Assembly: GCA_963691815.1 (NCBI GenBank)
Contig: OY829669.1
Location: 867,019 to 931,018 of the forward strand
Length of the DNA: 64,000 nt
Direction of reading: 5' to 3'
Source: Echiichthys vipera
Taxonomy: Eukaryota > Chordata > Actinopteri > Perciformes > Trachinidae
Shown here: in pieces, positions 14,886 through 28,267 of the stretch
Position numbering within the stretch: the first letter of the stretch is position 1
Layout of the letters: each line of letters opens with the position of its first letter
Notes under the pieces: model-generated
Seen by the model: only the letters and a program-made list of their open reading frames with translations
Told to the model about the DNA's origin: nothing
Databases searched by the model: none
Made by a program: the position numbers and the translations under genes

Positions 14886-15671
14886 CTTCAACACACGCTT
14901 CCACACACGCTTCCACACACGCTTCCACACACGCTTCCACACACACGCTTCCACACACATGCTTCCACACACACGCTTCCACACACGCTTCCACACACAC
15001 TTCCACACAAGCTTCCACACACACTTCCACAAACGCTTCCACACACACTTCCACACACACTTCCACACACACGCTTCCACACACGCTTCCACACACACTT
15101 CCACACACGCTTCCACACACGCTTCCACACACGCCTCCCCACACACTTCCACACGCACTTCCACACACGTTTCCACACACGCTTCCACACACGCCTCCAC
15201 ACACGCTTCCACACACACTTCCACACACGCTTCCACACACACGCTTCCACACACGCTTCCACACACGCTTCCACACACGCGCTTCCACACACACGCTTCC
15301 ACACACGATTCCACACACACGCTTCCACACACGCTTCCACACACGCTTCCACACACACGCTTCCACACACACGCTTCCACACACACTTCCACACACACGC
15401 TTCCACACACGCTTCCACACACACGCTTCCACACACGCTTCCACACACGCTTCCACACACACGCTTCCACACACGCTTCCACACACGCTTCCACACACGC
15501 TTCCACACAGGCTTCCACACACACGCTTCCACACACGCTTCCACACACGCTTCCACAAACACGCTTCCACACACGCTTCCACACACACTTCCACACACAC
15601 GCTTCCACACACGCTTCCACACACGCTTCCACACACACGCTTCCACACACGCTTCCACACACGCTTCCACA

Positions 15672-18044
15672 CTAGCTTCCACACACACGCTTCCACACAC
15701 ACTTCCACACTAGCTTCCACACACGCTTCCACACACACGCTTCCACACACGCTTCCACACTAGCTTCCACACACGCTTCCACACACGCTTCCACACACGC
15801 TACGACACACGCTTCCACACACACGCTTCCACACACGATTCCACACACACGCTTCCACACACGCTTCCACACACACGCTTCCAAACACGCTTCCACACAC
15901 ACGCTTCCACACACACGCTTCCACACACGCTTCCACACACACGCTTCCACACACGCTTCCACACACACGCTTCCACACACGCTTCCACACACGCTTCCAC
16001 ACACACGCTTCCACACACACTTCCACACACACGCTTCCACACAAGCTTCCACACACACGCTTCCACACACACGCTTCCACACACGCTTCCACACACGCTT
16101 CCACACACGCTTCCACACACGCTTCCACACACGCTTCCACACACGCTACGAAACACGTTTCCACACACACGCTTCCACACACGATTCCACACACACGCTT
16201 CCACACACGCTTCCACACACGCTTCCACACACACGCTTCCACACACACGCTTCCACACACACGCTTCCACACACAATTCCACACACACGCTTCCACACAC
16301 GCTTCCACACACGCTTCCACACACGCTTCCACACACGCTTCTACACACACTTCCACACACACGCTTCCAGACAAGCTTCCACACACACGCTTCCACACAC
16401 ACGCTTCCACACACGCTTCCACACACGCTTCCACACAGGCTTCCACACACGCTTCCACACACGCTTCCACACACGCTACGACACACGTTTCCACACACAC
16501 GCTTCCACACACGATTCCACACACACGCTTCCACACACGCTTCCACACATGCTTCCACACACACGCTTCCACACACACGCTTCAACACACACGCTTCCAC
16601 ACACAATTCCACACACACGCTTCCACACAGGCTTCCACACACACGCTTCCACACACGCTTCCACACACGCTTTCACACACACGCTTCCACACACACGCTT
16701 CCACACACGCTTCCACACACACGCTTCCACACAGGCTTCCACACACACGCTTCCACACACGCTTCCACACACGCTTCCACACACACGCTTCCACACACGA
16801 TTCCACACACGCTTCCACACACACGCTTCCACACACACGCTTCCACACACGCTTCCACACAGGCTTCCACACACATGCTTCCACACACGCTTCCACACAC
16901 GCTTCCACACACGCTTCCACACACACGCTTCCACACACGCTTCCATACACACGCTTCCACACACACTTCCACACATACGCTTCCACACACACTTCCACAC
17001 ACGCTTCCACACACACACTTCCACACACACTTCCACACTAGCTTCCACACACGCTTCCACACGCTTCCACACACGCTTCCACACACGCTTCCACACACGC
17101 TTCCACACACACACTTCCAAACACGCTTCCACACACACACTTCCACACACGCTTCCATACACACACTTCCACACACGCTTCCACACACACTTCCACACAC
17201 ACTTCCACACGCTTCCACACACGCTTCCACACACGCTTCCACACAAGCTTCCACACACGCTTCCACACACGCTTCCACACACACGCTTCCACACACACTT
17301 CCACACGCTTCCACACACACACTTCCACACACGCTTCCACACACGCTTCCATACACACTTCCACACACACTTCCACACACGCTTCCACACACACACTTCC
17401 ACACACACGCTTCCACACACACTTCCACACACGCTTCCACACACACTTCCACACGCTTCCACACACACACTTCCACACACACACTTCCACACGCTTCCAC
17501 ACACACACTTCCACACACATGCTTCCACACACGCTTCCACACACACGCTTCCACACACACGCTTCCACACACGCTTCCACACACGCTTCCACACACGCTT
17601 CCACACACGCTTCCACACACACTCTTCCAAACACGCTTCCACACACGCTTCCACACACACTTCCACACACACTTCCACACATACTTCCACACACACGCTT
17701 CCACACAAACTTCCACACACGCTTCCACACACGATTCCACACACGCTTCCACACACGCTTCCACACACGCTTCCACACACACTTCCAGACACGCTTCCAC
17801 ACACACTTCCACACACGCTTCCACACACGCTTCCACACACACGCTTCCACACACACGCTTCCACACACACGCTTCCACACACGCTTCCACACACACGCTT
17901 CCACACACACGCTTCCACACACACTTTCACACACGCTTCCACACACGCTTCAACACACGCTTCCACACACGCTTCCACACACACTTCCACACACACACTT
18001 CCACACACACGCTTCCACACACACTTCCACACACGCTTCCACAC
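15672..18044 (+). repeat. 8.1-8.4-kb-displaced segmental duplication, copy 1
   Basis: Three CTAG-bearing units (15672, 15710, 15760) match 24061, 24099 and 24149 at exactly 8,389 bp. A fourth (17038) matches 25417 at 8,379 bp, and the CACTCTTCC unit (17621) matches 25769 at 8,148 bp. The copies differ by deletion of about 230 bp between the last two landmarks. GCTACGACAC units and CACACACGATTCC units are shared in the same order. Confidence 0.82.
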
Positions 18045-18436
18045 ACGCTTCTACACACACTTCCACACACACGCTTCCACACACACTTCCACACACGCTT
18101 CCACACACACTTCCACACACGCTTCCACACACGCTTCCACACACACTTCCACACACGCTTCCACCCACACTTCCACACACGCTTCCACGCACGCTTCCAC
18201 ACACGCTTCCACACACACGCTTCCACACACGCTTCCACACACACGCTTCCACACACGCTTCCGGACACACTTCCACACACGCTTCCACACACATGCTTCC
18301 ACACACGCTTCCAAACACGCTTCCACACACGCTTCCACACACACTTCCACAAACACACTTCCACATACGCTTCCACACAAACTTCCACACACGCTTCCAC
18401 ACCCGCTTCCACACACGCTTCCACACACGCTTCCAC
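17605..18436 (+). repeat. 832-bp tandem duplication, copy 1
   Basis: It starts at a CACTCTTCCAAAC unit (17621) and includes TTCTAC (18049) and CCGGAC (18261) landmarks. Each recurs 832 bp later at 18453, 18881 and 19093. Edges are within about 20 bp. Confidence 0.85.
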
Positions 18437-19268
18437 ACACGCTTCCACACACACTCTTCCAAACACGCTTCCACACACGCTTCCACACACACTTCCACAC
18501 ACACTTCCACACATACTTCCACACACACGCTTCCACACAAACTTCCACACACGCTTCCACACACGATTCCACACACGCTTCCACACACGCTTCCACACAC
18601 GCTTCCACACACACTTCCAGACACGCTTCCACACACACTTCCACACACGCTTCCACACACGCTTCCACACACACGCTTCCACACACACGCTTCCACACAC
18701 ACGCTTCCACACACGCTTCCACACACACGCTTCCACACACACGCTTCCACACACACTTTCACACACGCTTCCACACACGCTTCAACACACGCTTCCACAC
18801 ACGCTTCCACACACACTTCCACACACACACTTCCACACACACGCTTCCACACACACTTCCACACACGCTTCCACACACGCTTCTACACACACTTCCACAC
18901 ACACGCTTCCACACACACTTCCACACACGCTTCCACACACACTTCCACACACGCTTCCACACACGCTTCCACACACACTTCCACACACGCTTCCACCCAC
19001 ACTTCCACACACGCTTCCACGCACGCTTCCACACACGCTTCCACACACACGCTTCCACACACGCTTCCACACACACGCTTCCACACACGCTTCCGGACAC
19101 ACTTCCACACACGCTTCCACACACATGCTTCCACACACGCTTCCAAACACGCTTCCACACACGCTTCCACACACACTTCCACAAACACACTTCCACATAC
19201 GCTTCCACACAAACTTCCACACACGCTTCCACACCCGCTTCCACACACGCTTCCACACACGCTTCCAC
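18437..19268 (+). repeat. 832-bp tandem duplication, copy 2
   Basis: Direct head-to-tail copy of 17605-18436. After about 19268 it diverges into CACAAAC-rich units. A further copy of the CCGGAC landmark lies near 26408, 7,314 bp further on. Confidence 0.85.
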
Positions 19269-19731
19269 ACAAACTTCCACACACACGCTTCCATACAAAC
19301 TTCCACACACGCTTCCACACACGCTTCCACACAAACTTCCACACACACTTCCACACACGCTTCCACACACGCTTCCACACACACACTTCCACACACGCTT
19401 CCACACACACTTCCACACACGCTTCCACACACGCTTCCACACACACACTTCCACACACGCTTCCATACACGCTTCCATACAAACTTCCACACACGCTTCC
19501 ACACCCGCTTCCACACACACTTCCACGCACGCTTCCACACACGCTTCCACACACGCTTCCACACAAACTTCCACACACACTTCCACACACGCTTCCACAC
19601 ACGCTTCCACACACACTTCCACACACGCTTCCACACACGTTTCCACACACACACTTCCACACACGCTTCCACACACACTTCCACACACGCTTCCACACAC
19701 ACGCTTCCACACACACACTTCCACACACGCT

Positions 19732-21836
19732 TCCACACACGCTTCCACACACGCTTCCACACACACTTCCACACACACACTTCCACACACGCTTCCACAC
19801 ACACTTCCACACGCACACTTCCACACACGCTTCCACACACACTTCCACACACACTTCCGCACACGCTTCCACACACGCTTCCACACACGCTTCCACACAC
19901 ACACTTCCACACACGCTTCCACACGCACACTTCCACACACGCTTCCACACGCACACTTCCACACACGCTTCCACACACATTTCCACACACACTTCCACAC
20001 ACGCTTCCACACACGCTTCAACACACGCTTCAACACACACGCTTCCACACACACTTCCACACACTTCCACACACACGCTTCCACACACGCTTCCACACAC
20101 GCTTCCACACACGCTTCCACACACGCTTCCACACTGGCTTCCACACACACTTCCACATGCTTCCACACACACGCTTCCACACACACTTCCACACACGCTT
20201 CCACAAACACTTCCACACACGCTTCCACACACACTTCCACACACACACTTCCACACGCTTCCACAAACGCTTCCAAACACACTTCCACACACGCTTCCAC
20301 ACACGCTTCCACACACGCTTCCACACAAACGCTTCCACACACACTTCCAAACACACTTCCACACACACTTCCACACACTTCCACACACACACTTCCACAC
20401 ACACACTTCCACAAACGCTTCCACACACGCTTCCCCACACGCTTCCACACATGCTTCCAAACACACTTCCACACACGCTTCCACACACGCTTCCACACAC
20501 GCTTCCACACACACGCTTCCACACACGCTTCCACACACGCTTCCACACACACGCTTCCACACACGCTTCCACACTGGCTTCCACACACACTTCCACACGC
20601 TTCCACACACATGCTTCCACACACACTTCCACACTTGCTTCCACACACAATTCCACACACGCTTCCACACAAACGTCCACACACGCTTCCACACACGCTT
20701 CCACACACGCTTCCAAACACGCTTCCACACACGCTTCCACACACGCTTCCACACGCACACTTCCACACACGCTTCCACACATGCTTCCACACACACGCTT
20801 CCACACACACGCTTCCACACACACGCTTCCACACACACGCTTCCACATACACGCTTCCACACACGCTTCCATTTACACGCTTCCACACACGCTTCCACAC
20901 GCACACTTCCACACACGCTTCCACACACACGCTTCCATACACACGCTTCCATTTACACGCTTCCACACACGCTTCCACACACACTTCCACACACGCTTTC
21001 ACACACGCTTCCACACACGCTTCCACACACACGCTTCCACACAAGCTTCCATACACACGCTTCAACATACACGCTTCCACACACGTTTCCACATACACAC
21101 TTCCACACACGCTTCCACACACGCTTCCACACATGCTTCCACACACGCTTCCACACACGCTTCCACACACGCTTCCAAACACGCTTCCACACACACGCTT
21201 CCACACACACGCTTCCACACACACTTCCACACACGCTTCCACACACACACTTCCACACACACACTTCCACACACGTTTCCACACACGCTTCCACACACAC
21301 TTCCACACACACGCTTCCACACACGCTTCCACAACCACTTCCACACACGCTTCCACACACACTTCCACACACGCTTCCACACACACTTCCACACACACTT
21401 CCACACACACGCTTCCACACACGCTTCCACACACACTTCCACACACGCTTCCACACACGCTTCCACACACGCCTCCACACACACTTCCACACACACTTCC
21501 ACACACGTTTCCACACACGCTTCCACACACGCCTCCACACACGCTTCCACACACACTTCCACACACGTTTCCACACGCGCTTCCACACACACGCTTCCAC
21601 ACAGGCTTCCACACACACACTTCCACACATACACTTCTACACACGCTTCCACACACGCTTCCACACACGCTTCCACTCCACACACACACTTCCACACCCG
21701 CTTCCACGCACGCTTCCACACACGCTTCCACACACACTCCCACACACACGCTTCCACACACACGCTTCCACACAGGCTTCCACACACACTTCCACACACG
21801 CTTCCACACAGGCTTCCACACACACTTCCACACACA
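19732..21836 (+). repeat. 6,951-bp-displaced segmental duplication, copy 2
   Basis: Counterpart of 12781-14885, with the same landmark order and a constant offset. Its right end coincides with the start of an 853-bp tandem copy, where the counterpart at 14885 continues differently. Confidence 0.85.
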
Positions 21837-21837
21837 C
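20985..21837 (+). repeat. 853-bp tandem duplication, copy 1
   Basis: It begins at a CTTTCACACACG unit (20997), passes HindIII-like CACAAGCTTCC and GCTTCAACATAC units, several CGCCTCC and CGTTTCC units and the CTTCCACTCC landmark (21671), and ends with two CACAGGC units. All recur 853 bp later. Confidence 0.88.
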
Positions 21838-22690
21838 TTCCACACACGCTTTCACACACGCTTCCACACACGCTTCCACACACACGCTTCCACACAAGCT
21901 TCCATACACACGCTTCAACATACACGCTTCCACACACGTTTCCACATACACACTTCCACACACGCTTCCACACACGCTTCCACACATGCTTCCACACACG
22001 CTTCCACACACGCTTCCACACACGCTTCCAAACACGCTTCCACACACACGCTTCCACACACACGCTTCCACACACACTTCCACACACGCTTCCACACACA
22101 CACTTCCACACACACACTTCCACACACGCTTCCACACACGCTTCCACACACACTTCCACACACACGCTTCCACACACGCTTCCACACACACTTCCACACA
22201 CGCTTCCACACACACTTCCACACACGCTTCCACACACACTTCCACACACACTTCCACACACACGCTTCCACACACGCTTCCACACACACTTCCACACACG
22301 CTTCCACACACGCTTCCACACACGCCTCCACACACACTTCCACACACACTTCCACACACGTTTCCACACACGCTTCCACACACGCCTCCACACACGCTTC
22401 CACACACACTTCCACACACGTTTCCACACGCGCTTCCACACACACGCTTCCACACAGGCTTCCACACACACACTTCCACACATACACTTCTACACACGCT
22501 TCCACACACGCTTCCACACACGCTTCCACTCCACACACACACTTCCACACCCGCTTCCACGCACGCTTCCACACACGCTTCCACACACACTCCCACACAC
22601 ACGCTTCCACACACACGCTTCCACACAGGCTTCCACACACACTTCCACACACGCTTCCACACAGGCTTCCACACACACTTCCACACACGC
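21838..22690 (+). repeat. 853-bp tandem duplication, copy 2
   Basis: Near-identical direct repeat of 20985-21837; CTTTCAC is at 21850 and CTTCCACTCC at 22524. One difference is a CACACACGCTTCC unit where copy 1 has CACACACGTTTCC near 21270. A further partial copy follows, with CTTCCACTCC at 23077, 553 bp later. Confidence 0.88.
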
Positions 22691-24060
22691 TTCAACACAC
22701 GCTTCCACACACGCTTCCACACACGCTTCCACACACGCTTCCACACACACGCTTCCACACACATGCTTCCACACACACGCTTCCACACACGCTTCCACAC
22801 ACACTTCCACACACGCTTCCACACACACTTCCACACACGCTTCCACACACACTTCCACACACACTTCCACACACACGCTTCCACACACGCTTCCACACAC
22901 ACTTCCACACACGCTTCCACACACGCTTCCACACACGCCTCCACACACACTTCCACACACACTTCCACACACGTTTCCACACGCGCTTCCACACACACGC
23001 TTCCACACAGGCTTCCACACACACACTTCCACACATACACTTCTACACACGCTTCCACACACGCTTCCACACACGCTTCCACTCCACACACACACTTCCA
23101 CACCCGCTTCCACGCACGCTTCCACACACGCTTCCACACACACTTCCACACACACGCTTCCACACACACGCTTCCACACAGGCTTCCACACACACTTCCA
23201 CACACGCTTCCACACAGGCTTCCACACACACTTCCACACACGCTTCAACACACGCTTCCACACACGCTTCCACACACGCTTCCACACACGCTTCCACACA
23301 CGCTTCCACACACGCTTCCACACACGCTTCCACACACGCTTCCACACACGCTTCCACACACACGCTTCCACACACATGCTTCCACACACGCTTCCACACA
23401 GGCTTCCACACACATGCTTCCACACACGCTTCCACACACGCTTCCACACACACGCTTCCACACACACGCTTCCACACACGCTTCCACACAGGCTTCCACA
23501 CACACGCTTCCACACACACTTCCACACACGCTTCCACACACGCTTCCACACACACGCTTCCACACACGCTTCCACACACGCTTCCACACACGCGCTTCCA
23601 CACACACGCTTCCACACACGATTCCACACACACGCTTCCACACACGCTTCCACACACGCTTCCACACACACGCTTCCACACACACGCTTCCACACACACT
23701 TCCACACACACGCTTCCACACACGCTTCCACACACACGCTTCCACACACGCTTCCACACACGCTTCCACACACACGCTTCCACACACGCTTCCACACACG
23801 CTTCCACACACGCTTCCACACAGGCTTCCACACACGTTTCCACAAACACGCTTCCACACACGCTTCCACACACACGCTTCCACACACGCTTCCACACACG
23901 CTTCCACACACGCTTCCACACACGCTTCCACACACGCTTCCACAAACACGCTTCCACACACGCTTCCACACACACTTCCACACACACGCTTCCACACACG
24001 CTTCCACACACACGCTTCCACACACACGCTTCCACACACGCTTCCACACACGCTTCCACA

Positions 24061-26191
24061 CTAGCTTCCACACACACGCTTCCACACACACTTCCACACT
24101 AGCTTCCACACACGCTTCCACACACACGCTTCCACACACGCTTCCACACTAGCTTCGACACACGCTTCCACACACGCTTCCACACACGCTACGACACACG
24201 CTTCCACACACACGCTTCCACACACGATTCCACACACACGCTTCCACACACGCTTCCACACACACGCTTCCACACACACGCTTCCAAACACGCTTCCACA
24301 CACTCGCTTCCACACACGCTTCCACACACACGCTTCCACACACGCTTCCACACACACGCTTCCACACACGCTTCCACACACGCTTCCACACACACGCTTC
24401 CACACACACTTCCACACACACGCTTCCACACAAGCTTCCACACACAGGCTTCCACACACACGCTTCCACATACGCTTCCACACACGCTTCCACACACGCT
24501 TCCACACACGCTTCCACACACGCTTCCACACACGCTACGAAACACGTTTCCACACACACGCTTCCACACACGATTCCACACACACGCTTCCACACACGCT
24601 TCCACACACGCTTCCACACACACGCTTCCACACACACGCTTCCACACACACGCTTCCACACACAATTCCACACACACGCTTCCACACACGCTTCCACACA
24701 CGCTTCCACACACGCTTCTACACACACTTCCACACACACGCTTCCAGACAAGCTTCCACACACACGCTTCCACACACACGCTTCCACACACGCTTCCACA
24801 CACGCTTCCACACAGGCTTCCACACACGCTTCCACACACGCTTCCACACACGCTACGACACACGTTTCCACACACACGCTTCCACACACGATTCCACACA
24901 CACGCTTCCACACACGCTTCCACACATGCTTCCACACACACGCTTCCAAACACACGCTTCCACACACACGCTTCCACACACAATTCCACACACACGCTTC
25001 CACACAGGCTTCCACACACACGCTTCCACACACGCTTCCACACACGCTTTCACACACACGCTTCCACACACACGCTTCCACACACGCTTCCACACACACG
25101 CTTCCACACAGGCTTCCACACACACGCTTCCACACACGCTTCCACACACGCTTCCACACACACGCTTCCACACACGATTCCACACACGCTTCCACACACA
25201 CGCTTCCACACACACGCTTCCACACAGGCTTCCACACACATGCTTCCACACACATGCTTCCACACACGCTTCCACACACGCTTCCACACACGCTTCCATT
25301 CACACGCTTCCACACACGCTTCCATACACACGCTTCCACACACACTTCCACACATACGCTTCCACACACACTTCCACACACGCTTCCACACACACACTTC
25401 CACACACACTTCCACACTAGCTTCCACACACGCTTCCACACGCTTCCACACACGCTTCCACACACGCTTCCACACATGCTTCCACACACACACTTCCACA
25501 CACGCTTCCACACACACACTTCCACACACGCTTCCATACACGCTTCCAATCACACACTTCCACACACACGCTTCCACACACACTTCCACACAAGCTTCCA
25601 CACACACTTCCACACGCTTACACACACACACTTCCACACACACACTTCCACACGCTTCCACACACACACTTCCACACACATGCTTCCACACACGCTTCCA
25701 CACACACGCTTCCACACACGCTTCCACACACGCTTCCACACACGCTTCCACACACGCTTCCACACACACTCTTCCAAACACGCTTCCACACACGCTTCCA
25801 CACACACTTCCACACACACTTCCACACATACTTCCACACACACGCTTCCACACAAACTTCCACACACGCTTCCACACACGCTTCCACACACGCTTCCACA
25901 CACGCTTCCACACACGCTTCCACACACACTTCCAGACACGCTTCCACACACACTTCCACACACGCTTCCACACACGCTTCCACACACACGCTTCCACACA
26001 CACGCTTCCACACACACGCTTCCACACACGCTTCCACACACACGCTTCCACACACACGCTTCCACACACACTTTCACACACGCTTCCACACACGCTTCAA
26101 CACACGCTTCCACACACGCTTCTACACACACTTCCACACACACACTTCCACACACACGCTTCCACACACACTTCCACACACGCTTCCACAC
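24061..26191 (+). repeat. 8.1-8.4-kb-displaced segmental duplication, copy 2
   Basis: Counterpart of 15672-18044. The three CTAG units keep their 38- and 50-bp spacings. One CTTCC next to a CTAG has become CTTCGAC (about 24152). The copy lost about 230 bp of units in its right half. Confidence 0.82.
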
Positions 26192-26199
26192 ACGCTTCT

Positions 26200-28020
26200 A
26201 CACACACTTCCACACACACGCTTCCACACACACTTCCACACACGCTTCCACACACACTTCCACACACGCTTCCACACACGCTTCCACACACACTTCCACA
26301 CACGCTTCCACCCACACTTCCACACACGCTTCCACGCACGCTTCCACACACGCTTCCACACACACGCTTCCACACACGCTTCCACACACACGCTTCCACA
26401 CACGCTTCCGGACACACTTCCACACCATTTCCACACACATGCTTTCACACACGCTTCCAGACACGCTTCCACACACGCTTCCACACACACTTCCACAAAC
26501 ACACTTCCACATACGCTTCCACACAAACTTCCACACACGCTTCCACACCCGCTTCCACACACGCTTCCACACACGCTTCCACACAAACTTCCACACACAC
26601 GCTTCCATACAAACTTCCACACACGCTTCCACACACGCTTCCACACAAACTTCCACACACACTTCCACACACGCTTCCACACACGCTTCCACACACACAC
26701 TTCCACACACGCTTCCACACGCACTTCCACACACGCTTCCACACACGCTTCCACACACACACTTCCACACACGCTTCCACACACGCTTCCATACAAACTT
26801 CCACACACGCTTCCACACCCGCTTCCACACACACTTCCACACACGCTTCCACACACGCTTCCACACACGCTTCCACACAAACTTCCACACACACTTCCAC
26901 ACACGCTTCCACACACGCTTCCACACACACTTCCACACACGCTTCCACACACGTTTCCACACACACACTTCCACACACGCTTCCACACACACTTCCACAC
27001 ACGCTTCCACACACACGCTTCCACACACACACTTCCACACACGCTTCCACACACGCTTCCACACACGCTTCCACACACACTTTCACACACGCTTCCACAC
27101 ACGCTTCAACACACGCTTCCACACACGCTTCCAAACACACTTCCACACACACGCTTCCACACACACGCTTCCACATACACTTCCACACACACTTCCACAC
27201 ACACGCTTCCACACACACTTCCACGAACGCTTCCACACACGCTTCTACACACACTTCCACACACACGCTTCCACACACACTTCCACACACGCTTCCACAC
27301 ACACTTCCACACGCTTCCACACACGCTTCCACACACACTTCCACACACGCTTCCACCCACACTTCCACACACGCTTCCACGCACGCTTCCACACACACTT
27401 CCACAAACACACTTCCACATACGCTTCCACACAAACTTCCACACACGCTTCCACACCCGCTTCCACACACGCTTCCACACACGCTTCCACACACGCTTCC
27501 ACACAAACTTCCACACACACGCTTCCATACAAACTTCCACACACGCTTCCACACACGCTTCCACACAAACTTCCTAACACACTTCCACACACGCTTCCAC
27601 ACACGCTTCCACACACACACTTCCACACAAGCTTCCACACACACTTCCACACACGCTTCCACACACGCTTCCACACACACACTTCCACACACGCTTCCAC
27701 ACACGCTTCCATACAAACTTCCACACACGCTTCCACACCCGCTTCCACACACACTTCCACACACGCTTCCACACACGCTTCCACACACGCTTCCACACAA
27801 ACTTCCACACACACTTCCACACACGCTTCCACACACGCTTCCACACACACTTCCACACACGCTTCCACACACGTTTCCACACACACACTTCCACACACGC
27901 TTCCACACACACTTCCACACACGCTTCCACACACACGCTTCCACACACACACTTCCACACACGCTTCCACACACGCTTCCACACACGCTTACACACACGC
28001 TTCCACACACACTTCCACAC
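26200..28020 (+). repeat. Two further repeats of the 19-kb block type
   Basis: Units around CCGGAC (26408) and the CACACGTTTCC unit (near 26951) match 19093 and about 19638 at some 7,314 bp. The CGTTTCC landmark recurs near 27870, giving an internal repeat of about 919 bp. Units alternating CACAAAC, CACCCGC and CCATACAAAC are typical here. Edges and unit order were judged by eye only. Confidence 0.6.
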
Positions 28021-28036
28021 ACGCTTCCACACACAC

Positions 28037-28252
28037 TTCCATATATATTACCACACACACTTCCATATATATTACCACACACGCTTCCACACACGCTTCC
28101 ACACACACTTCCATATATATTACCACACACGCTTCCATATATATTACCACACACACTTCCATATATATTACCACACACACTTCCACACACGCTTCCACAC
28201 ACACTTCCATATATATTACCACACACACTTCCATATATATTACCACACACGC
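28037..28252 (+). repeat. Island 1 of family A units in B
   Basis: Seven 24-mers (starting near 28037, 28061, 28109, 28133, 28157, 28205 and 28229) are separated by pairs of family B 12-mers. Some A units here end in CACACG rather than CACACA, so the B-type CpG is present inside an A unit. The 12-bp phase is unbroken. Confidence 0.92.
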
Positions 28253-28267
28253 TTCCACACACGCTTC

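Larger units (their letters stand above)
8862..28036 (+). repeat. Family B 12/14-bp array, block B2
   Basis: Uninterrupted 12-mers (CTTCCACACACG, CTTCCACACACA) and 14-mers (CTTCCACACACACG) in variable order. Point variants act as landmarks: CACACTGGC, CACAGGC, CACAAGC, CACACCCGC, CACTAGC, GCTACGACAC, CTTCCACTCC, CACACACGATTCC, CTTCCGGACAC and CACTCTTCC. Higher-order duplications within it are listed separately. The three frames of each strand read as short peptides in tandem (LPHT, FHTR, STHA; RVWK, VCGS, CVEA) with no coding signature. Confidence 0.96.

Noticed and set aside
12684..15662. Cysteine-rich - strand open frames (VCGS, CVEA and RVWK repeats), which recall keratin-associated or other Cys-rich proteins
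   Set aside because: They are the reverse complement of the same 12-mers in every frame, with no signal peptide or termini. Cysteine comes from TGTGTG only.
1774..15675. Very long open reading frames on the + strand (here more than 4,600 codons; others at about 16.5-24.1, 29.7-36.4, 34.3-41.5, 41.1-47.2 and 50.0-58.6 kb)
   Set aside because: All three frames are open over the same DNA, the peptides are only LPHT, FHTR and STHA in tandem, starts are CpG-decay ATGs and ends are chance TAGs. There is no codon bias, domain, splice signal or unique sequence.
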